This document shows positions 17,475-25,687 of a stretch of 64,000 nucleotides of DNA, piece by piece. A program made the translations under genes and the position numbers. The first letter of the stretch is position 1. Every line of letters starts with the position of its first letter. The stretch comes from CAVTBX01 sp963733135. GTDB lineage: Bacteria > Actinomycetota > Thermoleophilia > Gaiellales > Gaiellaceae. The stretch covers positions 397,733 through 461,732 of the forward strand of contig CAVTBX010000004.1 of the NCBI GenBank assembly GCA_963733135.1. Reading direction: 5' to 3'. The notes below the pieces were generated by a model that did no database searches, had not been told where the DNA came from, and was given only the letters and a program-made list of their open reading frames with translations.

Positions 17475-18836
17475 CTACAACGCTGCGAGGTACTTCTCGA
17501 GCTCCCACGGAGTGAGCTGGACGCGGTAGTCGTCCCACTCCTTCCGCTTCAGCTCGACATAGCGCTGGAAGACGTGCCGGCCGAGTGCCTTCTTCGCGAG
17601 CTCGGAGCCGGCCAGCTCGTCGATCGCCTCGCCGAGCGTCTCGGGCAGCGCCACGATGCCACGCTCCTTCCGCTGCTCGGCCGTCAGGTGATAGAGGTTC
17701 TGCTCCATCGGGTCGGGCAGCTCGTAGCCCTGCTCGATCCCCTCGAGCCCGGCGTGGAGCAACGTCGCGAAGGTCAGGTACGGGTTGCAGGCCGGGTCGG
17801 GGCAGCGGATCTCGGCCCGGGTCGCCTGCTCCTTGCCCGGGTGGTAGAGCGGGATCCGGATGAGCGCCGAGCGGTTCCGGCGCGACCAGGCGCAGTAGAC
17901 GGGAGCCTCGTAGCCCGGCACGAGCCGCTTGTAGGAGTTCACCCACTGGGCGAAGACCGCGCTGATCTCGCGGGCGTGGCGAAGCTGGCCGGCAATGAAG
18001 GCCTTGCCGGCGTCGGAGAGATGCCAGGCGTCGTCCTCGTCATAGAAGGCGTTGCGGCCGTCCGAGAAGAGGGACTGGTGCGTGTGCATGCCCGAGCCGT
18101 TCTCACCGAAGAGCGGCTTCGGCATGAAGGTCGCGTAGACGCCGTACTTCTGCGCCATCTCCTTGACGACGAGGCGGTAGGTGATCGTGTGGTCGGCCAT
18201 GTCGAGCGCCGAGTCGAAGCGCATGTCGATCTCGTGCTGGGACGGGCCGACCTCGTGGTGGTGGTACTCGACCGGGATCCCCATCGACTCGAGCGCGGCG
18301 ATCGTCTCGTTCCGGAGCTCGGTCGCGGCGTCGAGCGTTGTCATGGCGAAGTAGCCGCCCTCGTCGAGACCCTGCGGTTCGCCCTCGTTCGACTTGAAGA
18401 GGAAGTACTCCAGCTCGGGCCCGACGTTGAACGTGTCGAAGCCCATGGAGCGCATCCGCTCGAGCGCCAACTTCAGGACGTAGCGCGGGTCGCCCACGTA
18501 GGGGTCGCCCTCGGGGGTGACGACGTCGCAGATCATCCGGGCGACCTTGGCGCCGCCGTTCGGCATGAGCTGGAACGTGGCCGGATCGGGGATCGCGACC
18601 ATGTCGGACTCCTCGATCGCGTTGAAGCCCGAGATCGACGAGCCGTCGAAGCCCATGCCGTCATCGAGCGCGTTCTCGAGCTCGGCCGGCGTGATGGCGA
18701 AGCTCTTCAGATGCCCCTCGATGTCCGTAAACCAAAGGAGGACGAACTTGATGTCCTCGTTGACGACCCGCTCGACCACCTCGCGCCTGAGCGCCGGGTC
18801 GCTCGTCGCCCGCTCTCGCCGTTCCACCATCGCCAT
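17475..18836 (-). CDS. glnA: Glutamine synthetase type I
   Basis: It forms glutamine from glutamate, ammonia and ATP. The 453-residue sequence has the N-terminal DIEGHLKSF and GMGFDGSSISGF, the metal-binding VGPELEYFLFK, the ATP-binding NGSGMHTHQSLF, and SRRNRSALIRIP. The C-terminus (LGRHVFQRYVELKRKEWDDYR) resembles the Bacillus-type GSI-alpha form. The ATG at 18836 follows AAGGAGG at ideal spacing. It heads an operon with a flavin amine oxidase, so an alternative role as a gamma-glutamylpolyamine synthetase should be kept in mind. Confidence 0.93.
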   Translation of the reverse strand: MAMVERRERATSDPALRREVVERVVNEDIKFVLLWFTDIEGHLKSFAITPAELENALDDGMGFDGSSISGFNAIEESDMVAIPDPATFQLMPNGGAKVARMICDVVTPEGDPYVGDPRYVLKLALERMRSMGFDTFNVGPELEYFLFKSNEGEPQGLDEGGYFAMTTLDAATELRNETIAALESMGIPVEYHHHEVGPSQHEIDMRFDSALDMADHTITYRLVVKEMAQKYGVYATFMPKPLFGENGSGMHTHQSLFSDGRNAFYDEDDAWHLSDAGKAFIAGQLRHAREISAVFAQWVNSYKRLVPGYEAPVYCAWSRRNRSALIRIPLYHPGKEQATRAEIRCPDPACNPYLTFATLLHAGLEGIEQGYELPDPMEQNLYHLTAEQRKERGIVALPETLGEAIDELAGSELAKKALGRHVFQRYVELKRKEWDDYRVQLTPWELEKYLAAL

Positions 18837-18976
18837 GCAAGCCTCCTTAAATACAAAGAGCCCCGGGCCGGATGAGCCCGAGGCCACGTCGCCTCGATCT
18901 GCTCACATCCTACAGCAGCCGACCGGACAGCAGCCGCTGCGTTGAGGACCGCCGAGCCGTCTACTACGTTCCAATC

Positions 18977-20968
18977 ATGCGCGCTCTCCGATTGCTCCTA
19001 CCCGCCCTCGCAGGTCTCGCGCTCTCAGCACCTGCCGGAGCTGCTCGGATCAACGTCACGACCACCGCTGACGAGTACGGAGGCGGATCGGGAACCGGGT
19101 GTGCGGTACGCGAAGCGGTGGAAGCTGCCAACACGGATGCCACATTCGGAGGCTGCTCGACCGGGGCGGGCAACGACACGATCAGGATTCCGGCGGGCGT
19201 CTACGAGATCACCATCCCACCGACCGCTTCGACAGATCCGAATCCCAACGACGAGGGCGACTTCGTCGTCTCGTCACGCGTCTCGGTCGTCGGCGCCGGA
19301 CGGACGGCGACGATCCTTGACGGCGGCGACCTCGACCGCCTGTTCTACGTCGATGCAACGGCCGGTCTCGCCAAGTTCTCGGACCTCACGCTCAGAGACG
19401 GGAACCCGACCAACCCGAACCGCAACGGCGGAGCGATCTACGCGAGCTCGGAGATAGAGATACGCAACGTCCTCTTCCTCGAGAACAACGCGATCGCAGC
19501 GGGCGGTCTGAATGCGAACGCGCGCGCGACCGTTCGCGACAGCCTGTTCAGGCTCAACACGTCGGAGAGCTCGGCCGGCGGTGCGGCGTTCTTCGCCGCC
19601 ACGACCCTCTCGAAGACAACCTTCACCCGCAACACGGCGATCGACAACGCAGGGGGCTTCACGACGTCACAACAGACGACCCGAACCAGCCGGGTGACCG
19701 TGAAGCGCAACGAAGCAGGTGGGGACTCCGAGGGTGGGGGCATCTTCGCCCACGACGGAAAGCTGGTTCTGGAAGACTCCGTCGTCTCGAGGAACGACGG
19801 TGGCTACGGCGGCGGCATCTCAGCGCTCGAAGCAATCCTCGTCGTCCGGGACTCGATCGTGCGAGGAAACGCGGTGGTCTGGCAGGGAGGCGGGCTGAGC
19901 TCGACCGGCGGGAGGGTGACTGTCACAGGTTCGACCTTCGAGGGGAACAACGGTGCCGGCTACGGAGGAGGGCTCTACGTCGGCGAGGGCGGGTCCCCAG
20001 CCGCCGCCCGAGTGACAATCGAAGACACGACGATCACGGCCAACAAGGCGACCGTGGCCGGAGGTGGGATCAACGTCAACGACGACACCGATCCCACGCT
20101 CACCGTGACCGTCTCGGGCACCCTCATCGCACGCAACGCGTCCGGTGGGTACGTGCCGCCAGGCCCGTTCACCGGAATCAGCGACGGCATCCACAACCAA
20201 GCCATCCTTGTCGTTCGGAACTCGACCATCACGAAGAACAAGGACCCGCTGCGCGAGGGGCTCGGCGGCGGCCTCCTCAACACGCAGTTCGGCACGGCGA
20301 CGCTCCTGAACACCACGGTCACGGGCAATCGGGCGAGCAACGCCGACGGTGACGGCGACAACCTCTGGAATCAGGGCGTCCTGAACGTCGGAAACTCGAT
20401 CGTCGGCGGCGCGTCCGAGACGGGAAGCTGCGGCGGCTTCGCACCGTTGACCTCGCTCGGGCACAACCTCGAGTTCGAGACGGGAGGCAACCGCTGCTTC
20501 GACAGGCGGAGCGATCGGCTCGGGAACCCGCGTCTCGGGTCGCTCGCTTCGAACGGCGGCACAACGCGGACCCTGGCGCTTCGGCCGGGAAGCGCCGCGC
20601 TCGGCCACGGCCGCGGCTGCACGACCTTCGACCAGCGCGGCGTCCCGAGGAGCCTCGGCGGCCGCTGCGACGCAGGCGCATACGAGCTCGTCCGCTGCGG
20701 CGGGGCGATCGTCAACCGCGTCGGCACACGAGGACGCGACGTGCTCCGAGGAACGCGTCGAGCCGACGGCATGCTCGGGCTCGGTGGCAGCGATCGTCTG
20801 AGGGGCTTGGGCGGAGACGACGGACTCTGTGGCGGCGACGGTCGAGACGAGCTGATCGGGAGCACCGGCGCCGACTCTCTGAACGGCGGCGCCGGTCGCG
20901 ACGTATGCACCGGTGGCGCGGGCGCCGACGAGGCCACTGCGTGCGAGCGGCGTCGGTCCATCCCGTAA
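18977..20968 (+). CDS. Secreted CSLREA-type beta-helix protein with RTX-like tail
   Basis: The 663-residue protein begins with a signal peptide (MRALRLLLPALAGLALSAPAGA), then a CSLREA-like motif (INVTTTADEYGGGSGTGC, CAVREAVEAANTD), then many right-handed beta-helix turns (GGGLSSTGGRVTVTGSTFEGN and similar). It ends with short glycine/aspartate repeats (GLGGSDRLRGLGGDDGLCGG, LNGGAGRDVCTGGAGADEA) resembling calcium-binding RTX nonapeptides. It is probably exported and surface-bound or extracellular; the ligand is unknown. It is divergent from glnA. Confidence 0.87.
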   Translation: MRALRLLLPALAGLALSAPAGAARINVTTTADEYGGGSGTGCAVREAVEAANTDATFGGCSTGAGNDTIRIPAGVYEITIPPTASTDPNPNDEGDFVVSSRVSVVGAGRTATILDGGDLDRLFYVDATAGLAKFSDLTLRDGNPTNPNRNGGAIYASSEIEIRNVLFLENNAIAAGGLNANARATVRDSLFRLNTSESSAGGAAFFAATTLSKTTFTRNTAIDNAGGFTTSQQTTRTSRVTVKRNEAGGDSEGGGIFAHDGKLVLEDSVVSRNDGGYGGGISALEAILVVRDSIVRGNAVVWQGGGLSSTGGRVTVTGSTFEGNNGAGYGGGLYVGEGGSPAAARVTIEDTTITANKATVAGGGINVNDDTDPTLTVTVSGTLIARNASGGYVPPGPFTGISDGIHNQAILVVRNSTITKNKDPLREGLGGGLLNTQFGTATLLNTTVTGNRASNADGDGDNLWNQGVLNVGNSIVGGASETGSCGGFAPLTSLGHNLEFETGGNRCFDRRSDRLGNPRLGSLASNGGTTRTLALRPGSAALGHGRGCTTFDQRGVPRSLGGRCDAGAYELVRCGGAIVNRVGTRGRDVLRGTRRADGMLGLGGSDRLRGLGGDDGLCGGDGRDELIGSTGADSLNGGAGRDVCTGGAGADEATACERRRSIP

Positions 20969-21021
20969 GGGCGAGACAGACCTCGCCATCGTGACCGGGT
21001 GGGCTCCCGCGCACCCTTCAT

Positions 21022-21051
21022 GCGAGTTCCACGAAGAGCGGCGCAACTCGC
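21022..21051. repeat. Dispersed hairpin repeat, copy A (variant stem)
   Basis: GCGAGTT (21022-21028) pairs with AACTCGC (21045-21051) around a loop ending in GAGCGGCGC. It is followed by CCGGCC as in copy B at 22876. Compared with that copy, two stem positions differ and both partners change so pairing is kept. It lies between the convergent beta-helix and ABC permease genes, so it may also terminate transcription. Confidence 0.6.
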
Positions 21052-21075
21052 CCGGCCGCCTCCGGCGGCCTCCAG

Positions 21076-21909
21076 CTAACCCGACCGCTTCAGCTTGCCG
21101 TGCCGCTTGGCGTAGATCTCCCCGCGGCGGAAGACGTAGAGGCCGAGCGGGATCGACACGACGCCGATCAGGAGTAGCGGCCAGATGTCGCTCCAGAGCG
21201 CAGCCACCCCGGCGCCCTCGAGCACCGCCTCCCGGATTCCGTGGAGCGCGTACGTCGCCGGCGAGATCACTGAGAGGGCCTGCATCCAACCAGGCAGGAC
21301 GTCCACGTCGTAGTAGACGCCCGAGACGACGAGGATCGCGCCCTGCGCGATGAACCCGAGCTGCGTCCCCTTCTCCGGCGAGATGAGGGGGAGGACCGCC
21401 GTCATCATCCCGATCCCGATGAACGAGATCGACGCGACCGCGAGGATGACGAGCGCAGCTTCGAAGTTGGCGCTCGGGAACGACAGGCGGAAGAAGAGCG
21501 CGACGAGGACGAAGAGGAGCGACGTCCGTACGAGGCCGTAGAGGACGGCGAAGATCCCCATCCCGAGCAGGTGCGTCGGCCGCGCGAGCGGGGCCATGAA
21601 CGTGTACTCGATCGTCCCCTCCCAGCGCTCCCAGGCGACCGTCTCGGTGAGGATCTCGAACACGGCCGAGAGGTACGCCCAGATGACGGCGCCGATCAGG
21701 AGGATCGTCGTGACCTCGTTGACGTCGATCGTGCCGCCGGCCGCCTCGATGCCTTCGGCGATGAAGACGATCGTGAGCGTGTTCGCGACCGACCACGCGA
21801 ACCAGGCGACCTCCCACCAGACGTAGCGCTTGACGAGGTAGGCGTTCCGCTCGATGACGCCCGCGAGACCGACGAGCTCGCGGCGGAGCGGCGAAGTCGG
21901 GCCGTCCAT
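21076..21909 (-). CDS. ABC-2 type transporter permease
   Basis: The 277-residue membrane protein has about six hydrophobic segments (for example VANTLTIVFIAEGI, TSLLFVLVALFF, AALVILAVASISFIGIG, LLLIGVVSIPLGLYVF) and the motif SPATYALHGIREAVLEG, typical of ABC-2 permeases for drugs, lipids or polysaccharides. Its ATG is coupled to the stop of the ATPase gene (TGATG). Together they form a two-component exporter; the substrate is not predictable. Confidence 0.9.
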   Translation of the reverse strand: MDGPTSPLRRELVGLAGVIERNAYLVKRYVWWEVAWFAWSVANTLTIVFIAEGIEAAGGTIDVNEVTTILLIGAVIWAYLSAVFEILTETVAWERWEGTIEYTFMAPLARPTHLLGMGIFAVLYGLVRTSLLFVLVALFFRLSFPSANFEAALVILAVASISFIGIGMMTAVLPLISPEKGTQLGFIAQGAILVVSGVYYDVDVLPGWMQALSVISPATYALHGIREAVLEGAGVAALWSDIWPLLLIGVVSIPLGLYVFRRGEIYAKRHGKLKRSG

Positions 21910-22703
21910 CAGTCCTCCTCCTCGGGCTCGTCCTCGAGCGTCCTGCCCGTGGCCGTGAAGAACGCCTCCTCGAGCGTCGCGGCGTCGTACTGCTCCAGCA
22001 GCTCCGCGAGCGGGGCGAGCGCCACGAGCCGGCCGCCGTGCAGGATGCCGATTCGGTCCGCGAGCGCCTCGGCCTCGACGAGGTCGTGCGTGCAGAGGAG
22101 GATGGTGGAGTCGTGCGCCTCCCAGAGCTCGCGGATGAACGTCTGCACCTCGAGCTTCGAGCGCGGGTCGAGCCCGGTGGTCGGCTCGTCGAGGAGCAGG
22201 AGCACGGGCGAGGTCAGAAGCGCCCGTGCGAGGGCGACCTTCTGCTGCATGCCGCGCGAGAGGTTCTCCATCGGCTCACCTCGGCGCTCGGCCGGGAAGC
22301 CGACCCGTTCGAGGATCTGAGGAATGCGCGCGCGCGTCTCGCGCCCGCTCAGCCCGTAGAAACGGGCCGAGTACGTGAGGTTCTCCGTCGACGAGAGCCG
22401 CTTGAAGAACGACGCCTCCACCGAGACCCGGTTGACGAGCTGCCGGACGGCCCGCGGGTTCGCGAAGACGTCGTGCCCGAAGACCCAGGCGCGCCCACCG
22501 TCGTTCAGGAGGAGCGTCGAGAGGAGGCGGACCAGGGTCGACTTGCCCGAGCCGTTCTGGCCGAGGATCGCGACGCACTCGCCGCGCTCGATCGTGAACG
22601 TCACGTCCTCGAGCGCAGCGACCCGGCGCATGCGCCGGCGCAGGCGACCGCCGTCGCGCCGACGGAACTCCTTACGTAGATCTGTGACTGCTACCGCGGA
22701 CAT
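21909..22703 (-). CDS. ABC transporter ATP-binding protein
   Basis: The 264-residue ATPase has Walker A GQNGSGKST near residue 50, signature LSRGMQQKVALARALL, Walker B VLLLLDEPTTGLD and the switch histidine in LLCTHD. The arginine-rich segment near residues 10-28 precedes the cassette. It is the cytosolic partner of the adjacent ABC-2 permease; the DRI/CcmA-like group of drug and lipid exporters is the best fit. Confidence 0.92.
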   Translation of the reverse strand: MSAVAVTDLRKEFRRRDGGRLRRRMRRVAALEDVTFTIERGECVAILGQNGSGKSTLVRLLSTLLLNDGGRAWVFGHDVFANPRAVRQLVNRVSVEASFFKRLSSTENLTYSARFYGLSGRETRARIPQILERVGFPAERRGEPMENLSRGMQQKVALARALLTSPVLLLLDEPTTGLDPRSKLEVQTFIRELWEAHDSTILLCTHDLVEAEALADRIGILHGGRLVALAPLAELLEQYDAATLEEAFFTATGRTLEDEPEEED

Positions 22704-22875
22704 ACATGCTCCTAAGCGATCGGACGAGGACAGAAGGCACGGCGAAGCGGGACCCTGGGGCGGGTCCCGGCAACCGGTGTGTCAGCGTCCGGCGCGGAGC
22801 ATGCTGCGGGTCAGCCTAGCGGTGCCGGCGCACTGCGTCCAGCGCGGAGAACGGGCGCGTTCCGCGCCCTCCATA

Positions 22876-22947
22876 CGAATCGCGCAAGAAGCGGCGCGAT
22901 TCGCCCGGCCCTGCGGGCCTCCAACACCCGGCGCGATTCGCCCGGCC
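22876..22947. repeat. Dispersed hairpin repeat, copy B plus half copy
   Basis: CGAATCGCGC (22876-22885) pairs perfectly with GCGCGATTCG (22894-22903). The right arm and flank GCGCGATTCGCCCGGCC are repeated at 22931-22947 without the left arm. The rest of the 264-bp gap between the ABC ATPase start and the HNH gene end shows no gene. The full element recurs in inverted orientation at 35725-35752. Confidence 0.7.
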
Positions 22948-22967
22948 GGCGCAGCCGGCCTCCGGCC

Positions 22968-23468
22968 CTAGGCGTAAGCCGACAGGTAAGGCTGCCACCC
23001 GTCCGGGATCCTCGACGCGGCGAGCGTGACGAAGAGCGCCGGGGTGGGGGCTCTGGGCGGCCGGCGGAGGTTCATCTGCACCTCGTCCGGCGTGCGATTC
23101 CCCTTCCGCATGTTGCACGGGGCACACGAGGCGACGACGTTCTCCCAGACGGACAGGCCGCCTCGACTCCTCGGCACCACGTGGTCGAGCGTCAGCTTTC
23201 CGTCCGAGCCGCAGTACTGGCACCGCCAATCGTCGCGGGCGAAGAGGGCTCGGCGCGAGATCTTGCGCTGGATCGCCTTCGGCACCCGGACGTAGCTCAA
23301 GAGCCGAATCACATGCGGCCACACGTACTGGCGGGCGGCGGAGCGGAGCGGCTTGCCGAGATCCTCGATCACCTCGGCCTTCCCCTTGAAGACGAGCACG
23401 TGCGCCCGCCGAACGCTGGTCACGTTGAGCGGCTCATAGCTCGCGTTCAGAACGAGTACGTGCCCCAT
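22968..23468 (-). CDS. HNH endonuclease
   Basis: The 166-residue protein starts MGHVLVLNASYEPLNVTS and carries an HNH/McrA zinc-finger nuclease core: CQYCGSDGKLTLDHVVPRSRGG, with WENVVASCAPCNMRKGNRTP supplying the second CxxC and the Asn/His residues. This short family is very widely conserved as a single chromosomal gene in actinobacteria and cyanobacteria, with no assigned function. No methylase or phage gene lies beside it, so a restriction role is not supported. Confidence 0.9.
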   Translation of the reverse strand: MGHVLVLNASYEPLNVTSVRRAHVLVFKGKAEVIEDLGKPLRSAARQYVWPHVIRLLSYVRVPKAIQRKISRRALFARDDWRCQYCGSDGKLTLDHVVPRSRGGLSVWENVVASCAPCNMRKGNRTPDEVQMNLRRPPRAPTPALFVTLAASRIPDGWQPYLSAYA

Positions 23469-23522
23469 TTCCAGCCCGAATCGTACTCACGAAAGAGGCA
23501 GGCGTGAGGCCCCTCGAGCTCG

Positions 23523-23927
23523 CTACGTGCGCGGCAGGACGAGCTCGAGCCGGTCGTCCCCCGCAGGGACGAAGCCGCGACCTCGGTAGAACTCCGCCGC
23601 CCGCGAGTTGTCCGGCTCGACGACCACCTGGAGCGTGTCGGCGCGCTCCGAGATCGCGAACCCCTCCGCGTACTCGATGAGGCGGGTGCCGACCCCCTCG
23701 GCCTCGTGCTCGGGGCTGACGAACAACTGCTCGACGCACACGGCCGTGCCCTCTGCCCGCATGGCGACGTAGCCCGCAGGAACTCCGGCGACCTCGGCCA
23801 CGAACACGGTCTCGTCCGCCAGGACGGTGAGCGTACGAGCGTCGGCTCCGCGGTCGAGACGCGCGAGCCCGAAGAGCAAGGGCTCGTCCGCCGGCCCGTA
23901 CGGGCGCACGTCCACGTGCCCGGCCAT
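23523..23927 (-). CDS. GNAT family N-acetyltransferase
   Basis: This 134-residue single-domain protein has the acetyl-CoA pyrophosphate loop region VSPEHEAEGVGTRLIEYAE and the C-terminal DNSRAAEFYRGRGFVP, both typical of GNAT enzymes. The substrate is unknown. Its start overlaps the stop of the DUF4446 gene (TGATG), so the two are co-translated. Confidence 0.88.
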   Translation of the reverse strand: MAGHVDVRPYGPADEPLLFGLARLDRGADARTLTVLADETVFVAEVAGVPAGYVAMRAEGTAVCVEQLFVSPEHEAEGVGTRLIEYAEGFAISERADTLQVVVEPDNSRAAEFYRGRGFVPAGDDRLELVLPRT

Positions 23928-24406
23928 CAGGAGATCGCCATCGCGCGGTCGACGGCTTCCTGCTCCTCGGGGGAGAGCGCGATCGGCGCACGGCCGCGGT
24001 CGATCTCCTTCACGTAGATCCGCGCGTAATCGCGACCTTGGATCGCGCTCACCACCAGGCCCGACCGGGCGGCGTCGAGAAAAGCAAGCGATGCGGACTG
24101 ATGCCCGCCCGCATCCTCGTAGGCGTCGTAGCGGACGATCGACGTGTGCGAAAGACAGCCGTCGACCCGCTGGTCGACGCGTGAGAGCCCGAGGCCCACC
24201 TCCTCCACCGCGCGGTGCAGGTCGTCGATTCGACCCTGAAGCGAGACGGCGAAGTCGACAAGGTCGTTGCGGCCCCCTCCGAGAAGGACGAGCTGGGCCT
24301 GCCGCACCCTGCGGAGCTTCAGGTAGAAGGCGAGCGCGAGGAGCAGCGCCACGCCTGCCGCCGCGGCGGCGCCGACGGCGATCCAGCCGGCGATGTCGCT
24401 GTTCAC
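23927..24406 (-). CDS. DUF4446 membrane protein
   Basis: The 159-residue protein has one N-terminal membrane helix (IAGWIAVGAAAAAGVALLLA), a short coiled coil, and the family signature VRYDAYEDAGGHQSASLAFLD followed by GLVVSAIQGRDYARIYVKEI. The family is common in Gram-positive bacteria and has no assigned function. Confidence 0.88.
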   Translation of the reverse strand: MNSDIAGWIAVGAAAAAGVALLLALAFYLKLRRVRQAQLVLLGGGRNDLVDFAVSLQGRIDDLHRAVEEVGLGLSRVDQRVDGCLSHTSIVRYDAYEDAGGHQSASLAFLDAARSGLVVSAIQGRDYARIYVKEIDRGRAPIALSPEEQEAVDRAMAIS

Positions 24407-24421
24407 GCGGGCCTCCTAGGA

Positions 24422-25555
24422 CTAGCCGAACGAGAAGATCACTCGGTACTCGGCCGAGTTGTTGCCGGTGTTCGTCTCTCCCTGCACCGGCGCAACATTA
24501 ACCCGAAGCGTCGCCGGCTCGGCGATCGTCACGTCGGCGAAGTCGCCGAAGAGGACGTTCTTCGTCTGGCCCGGCTGGATCAGGTCGATGGTCGAGTTCT
24601 TCGTGATGGAGTTGGGGCTCTGGACGATCCGGAGCGTCACTTGGACTCCGGTCTCAAGACTGTCTCCACTGTTTCGGACGAGCACCTGGAACGCTGTCTC
24701 CTGCGAGGCCTCGACGGTGTTCTCCTCGGTCGGTGACAGGCGCCGCCCGCCCGGAACAACGAGGACTCCCTCGATTTGGTTTCCGTGCAAGCCGCCTGAG
24801 TCGGGATCGGCCGTGAGACTTCGGACGAGAGCCACCCAGGTCGCCGACTGCGAGAGCTCCGGCGTCTCCAGGAAGGTCGACGTGGGAACCTCGACGCCGC
24901 TGACCCCTTCCTGCCGCATCGTCTCCTGCGCGCGAGCTCGGAAGAGGTCGTCATAGACCACGTCGCTCGCCACGAACCGCTTCGCCTGCTCCGCGAGCGC
25001 CTGACCCGTTTGGCGAGCGCCCCCCTCCTGCCCGGCCTGGGCAAGCCCCTGTGTCAACCCGGCGAGACCGCTCGTGCGGAGCTGCATGGACTCCACGAGG
25101 CTGCCGTGCTCTTCGCGAAGCGGGCCGGGCGGGTCGAGCTCCTGCGCCTGGGCGACGAGCTGCGCCTGCTGGCCGCGCAACCCGTCGAGCGCCTGCTCGA
25201 GGTCGCCGAGGTTGATCCCCGGGCGCGCGATCGCAGCCTGGAGCTCACGACCGATCCGATCCGACGAGCTCGTCACCTCCGCGGCAGAGGTCATGTAGTC
25301 CTCATAGGCGCCCTGCTTGTCGCTCTGGCAGCTCGAAACCCACACGATCAGGAGCACGACGATGACGACGAGGCCGACAACCAGACCTGCGAGCCGGAGC
25401 TGTTGGGGCGGCAGGCCGCCCGAGGACGGCCGCCGAGGAAGCCTGCGGCGCCGCGTCGGCTCGCGTTCTACATCGGTCGCCTCGCGAGTCGGCGCATCGT
25501 CGAAGAAATCGAACTCGATCTCTTCGGGGTCGCGACGTTGGCGGGGCTCGAACAC
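24422..25555 (-). CDS. Single-pass membrane protein of unknown function
   Basis: The 377-residue protein has an acidic and arginine-rich cytosolic N-terminus, one membrane helix (LAGLVVGLVVIVVLLIVWVSS, about residues 55-75), a helical coiled-coil region rich in Gln and Ala, and a C-terminal beta-rich domain (VEASQETAFQVLVRNSGDS, TLRVNVAPVQGETNTGNN) like CARDB/DUF11-type extracellular modules. The start is GTG at 25555; longer frames upstream are shadow. It is divergent from a receptor-type kinase gene and stands at the head of the growth-signalling locus, so a role in envelope sensing is possible but unproven. Confidence 0.78.
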   Translation of the reverse strand: MFEPRQRRDPEEIEFDFFDDAPTREATDVEREPTRRRRLPRRPSSGGLPPQQLRLAGLVVGLVVIVVLLIVWVSSCQSDKQGAYEDYMTSAAEVTSSSDRIGRELQAAIARPGINLGDLEQALDGLRGQQAQLVAQAQELDPPGPLREEHGSLVESMQLRTSGLAGLTQGLAQAGQEGGARQTGQALAEQAKRFVASDVVYDDLFRARAQETMRQEGVSGVEVPTSTFLETPELSQSATWVALVRSLTADPDSGGLHGNQIEGVLVVPGGRRLSPTEENTVEASQETAFQVLVRNSGDSLETGVQVTLRIVQSPNSITKNSTIDLIQPGQTKNVLFGDFADVTIAEPATLRVNVAPVQGETNTGNNSAEYRVIFSFG

Positions 25556-25687
25556 AGGAGGTTCGCTGAGGGCCGTGAGACCGGACGAAAGGTCGGGCGA
25601 GTGTAACAGCAGCCTCGGCGATTGCTCGGGGTGTTTTGCGGGGGAAATGGAGGACTCGCCTCCTGCGTGGAAAAGAGCGCAGGCCCT

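Noticed and set aside
22968..23468. HNH gene as part of a restriction or phage-defence island
   Set aside because: Neighbours are ordinary housekeeping genes, and this HNH family is a common single-copy chromosomal gene.
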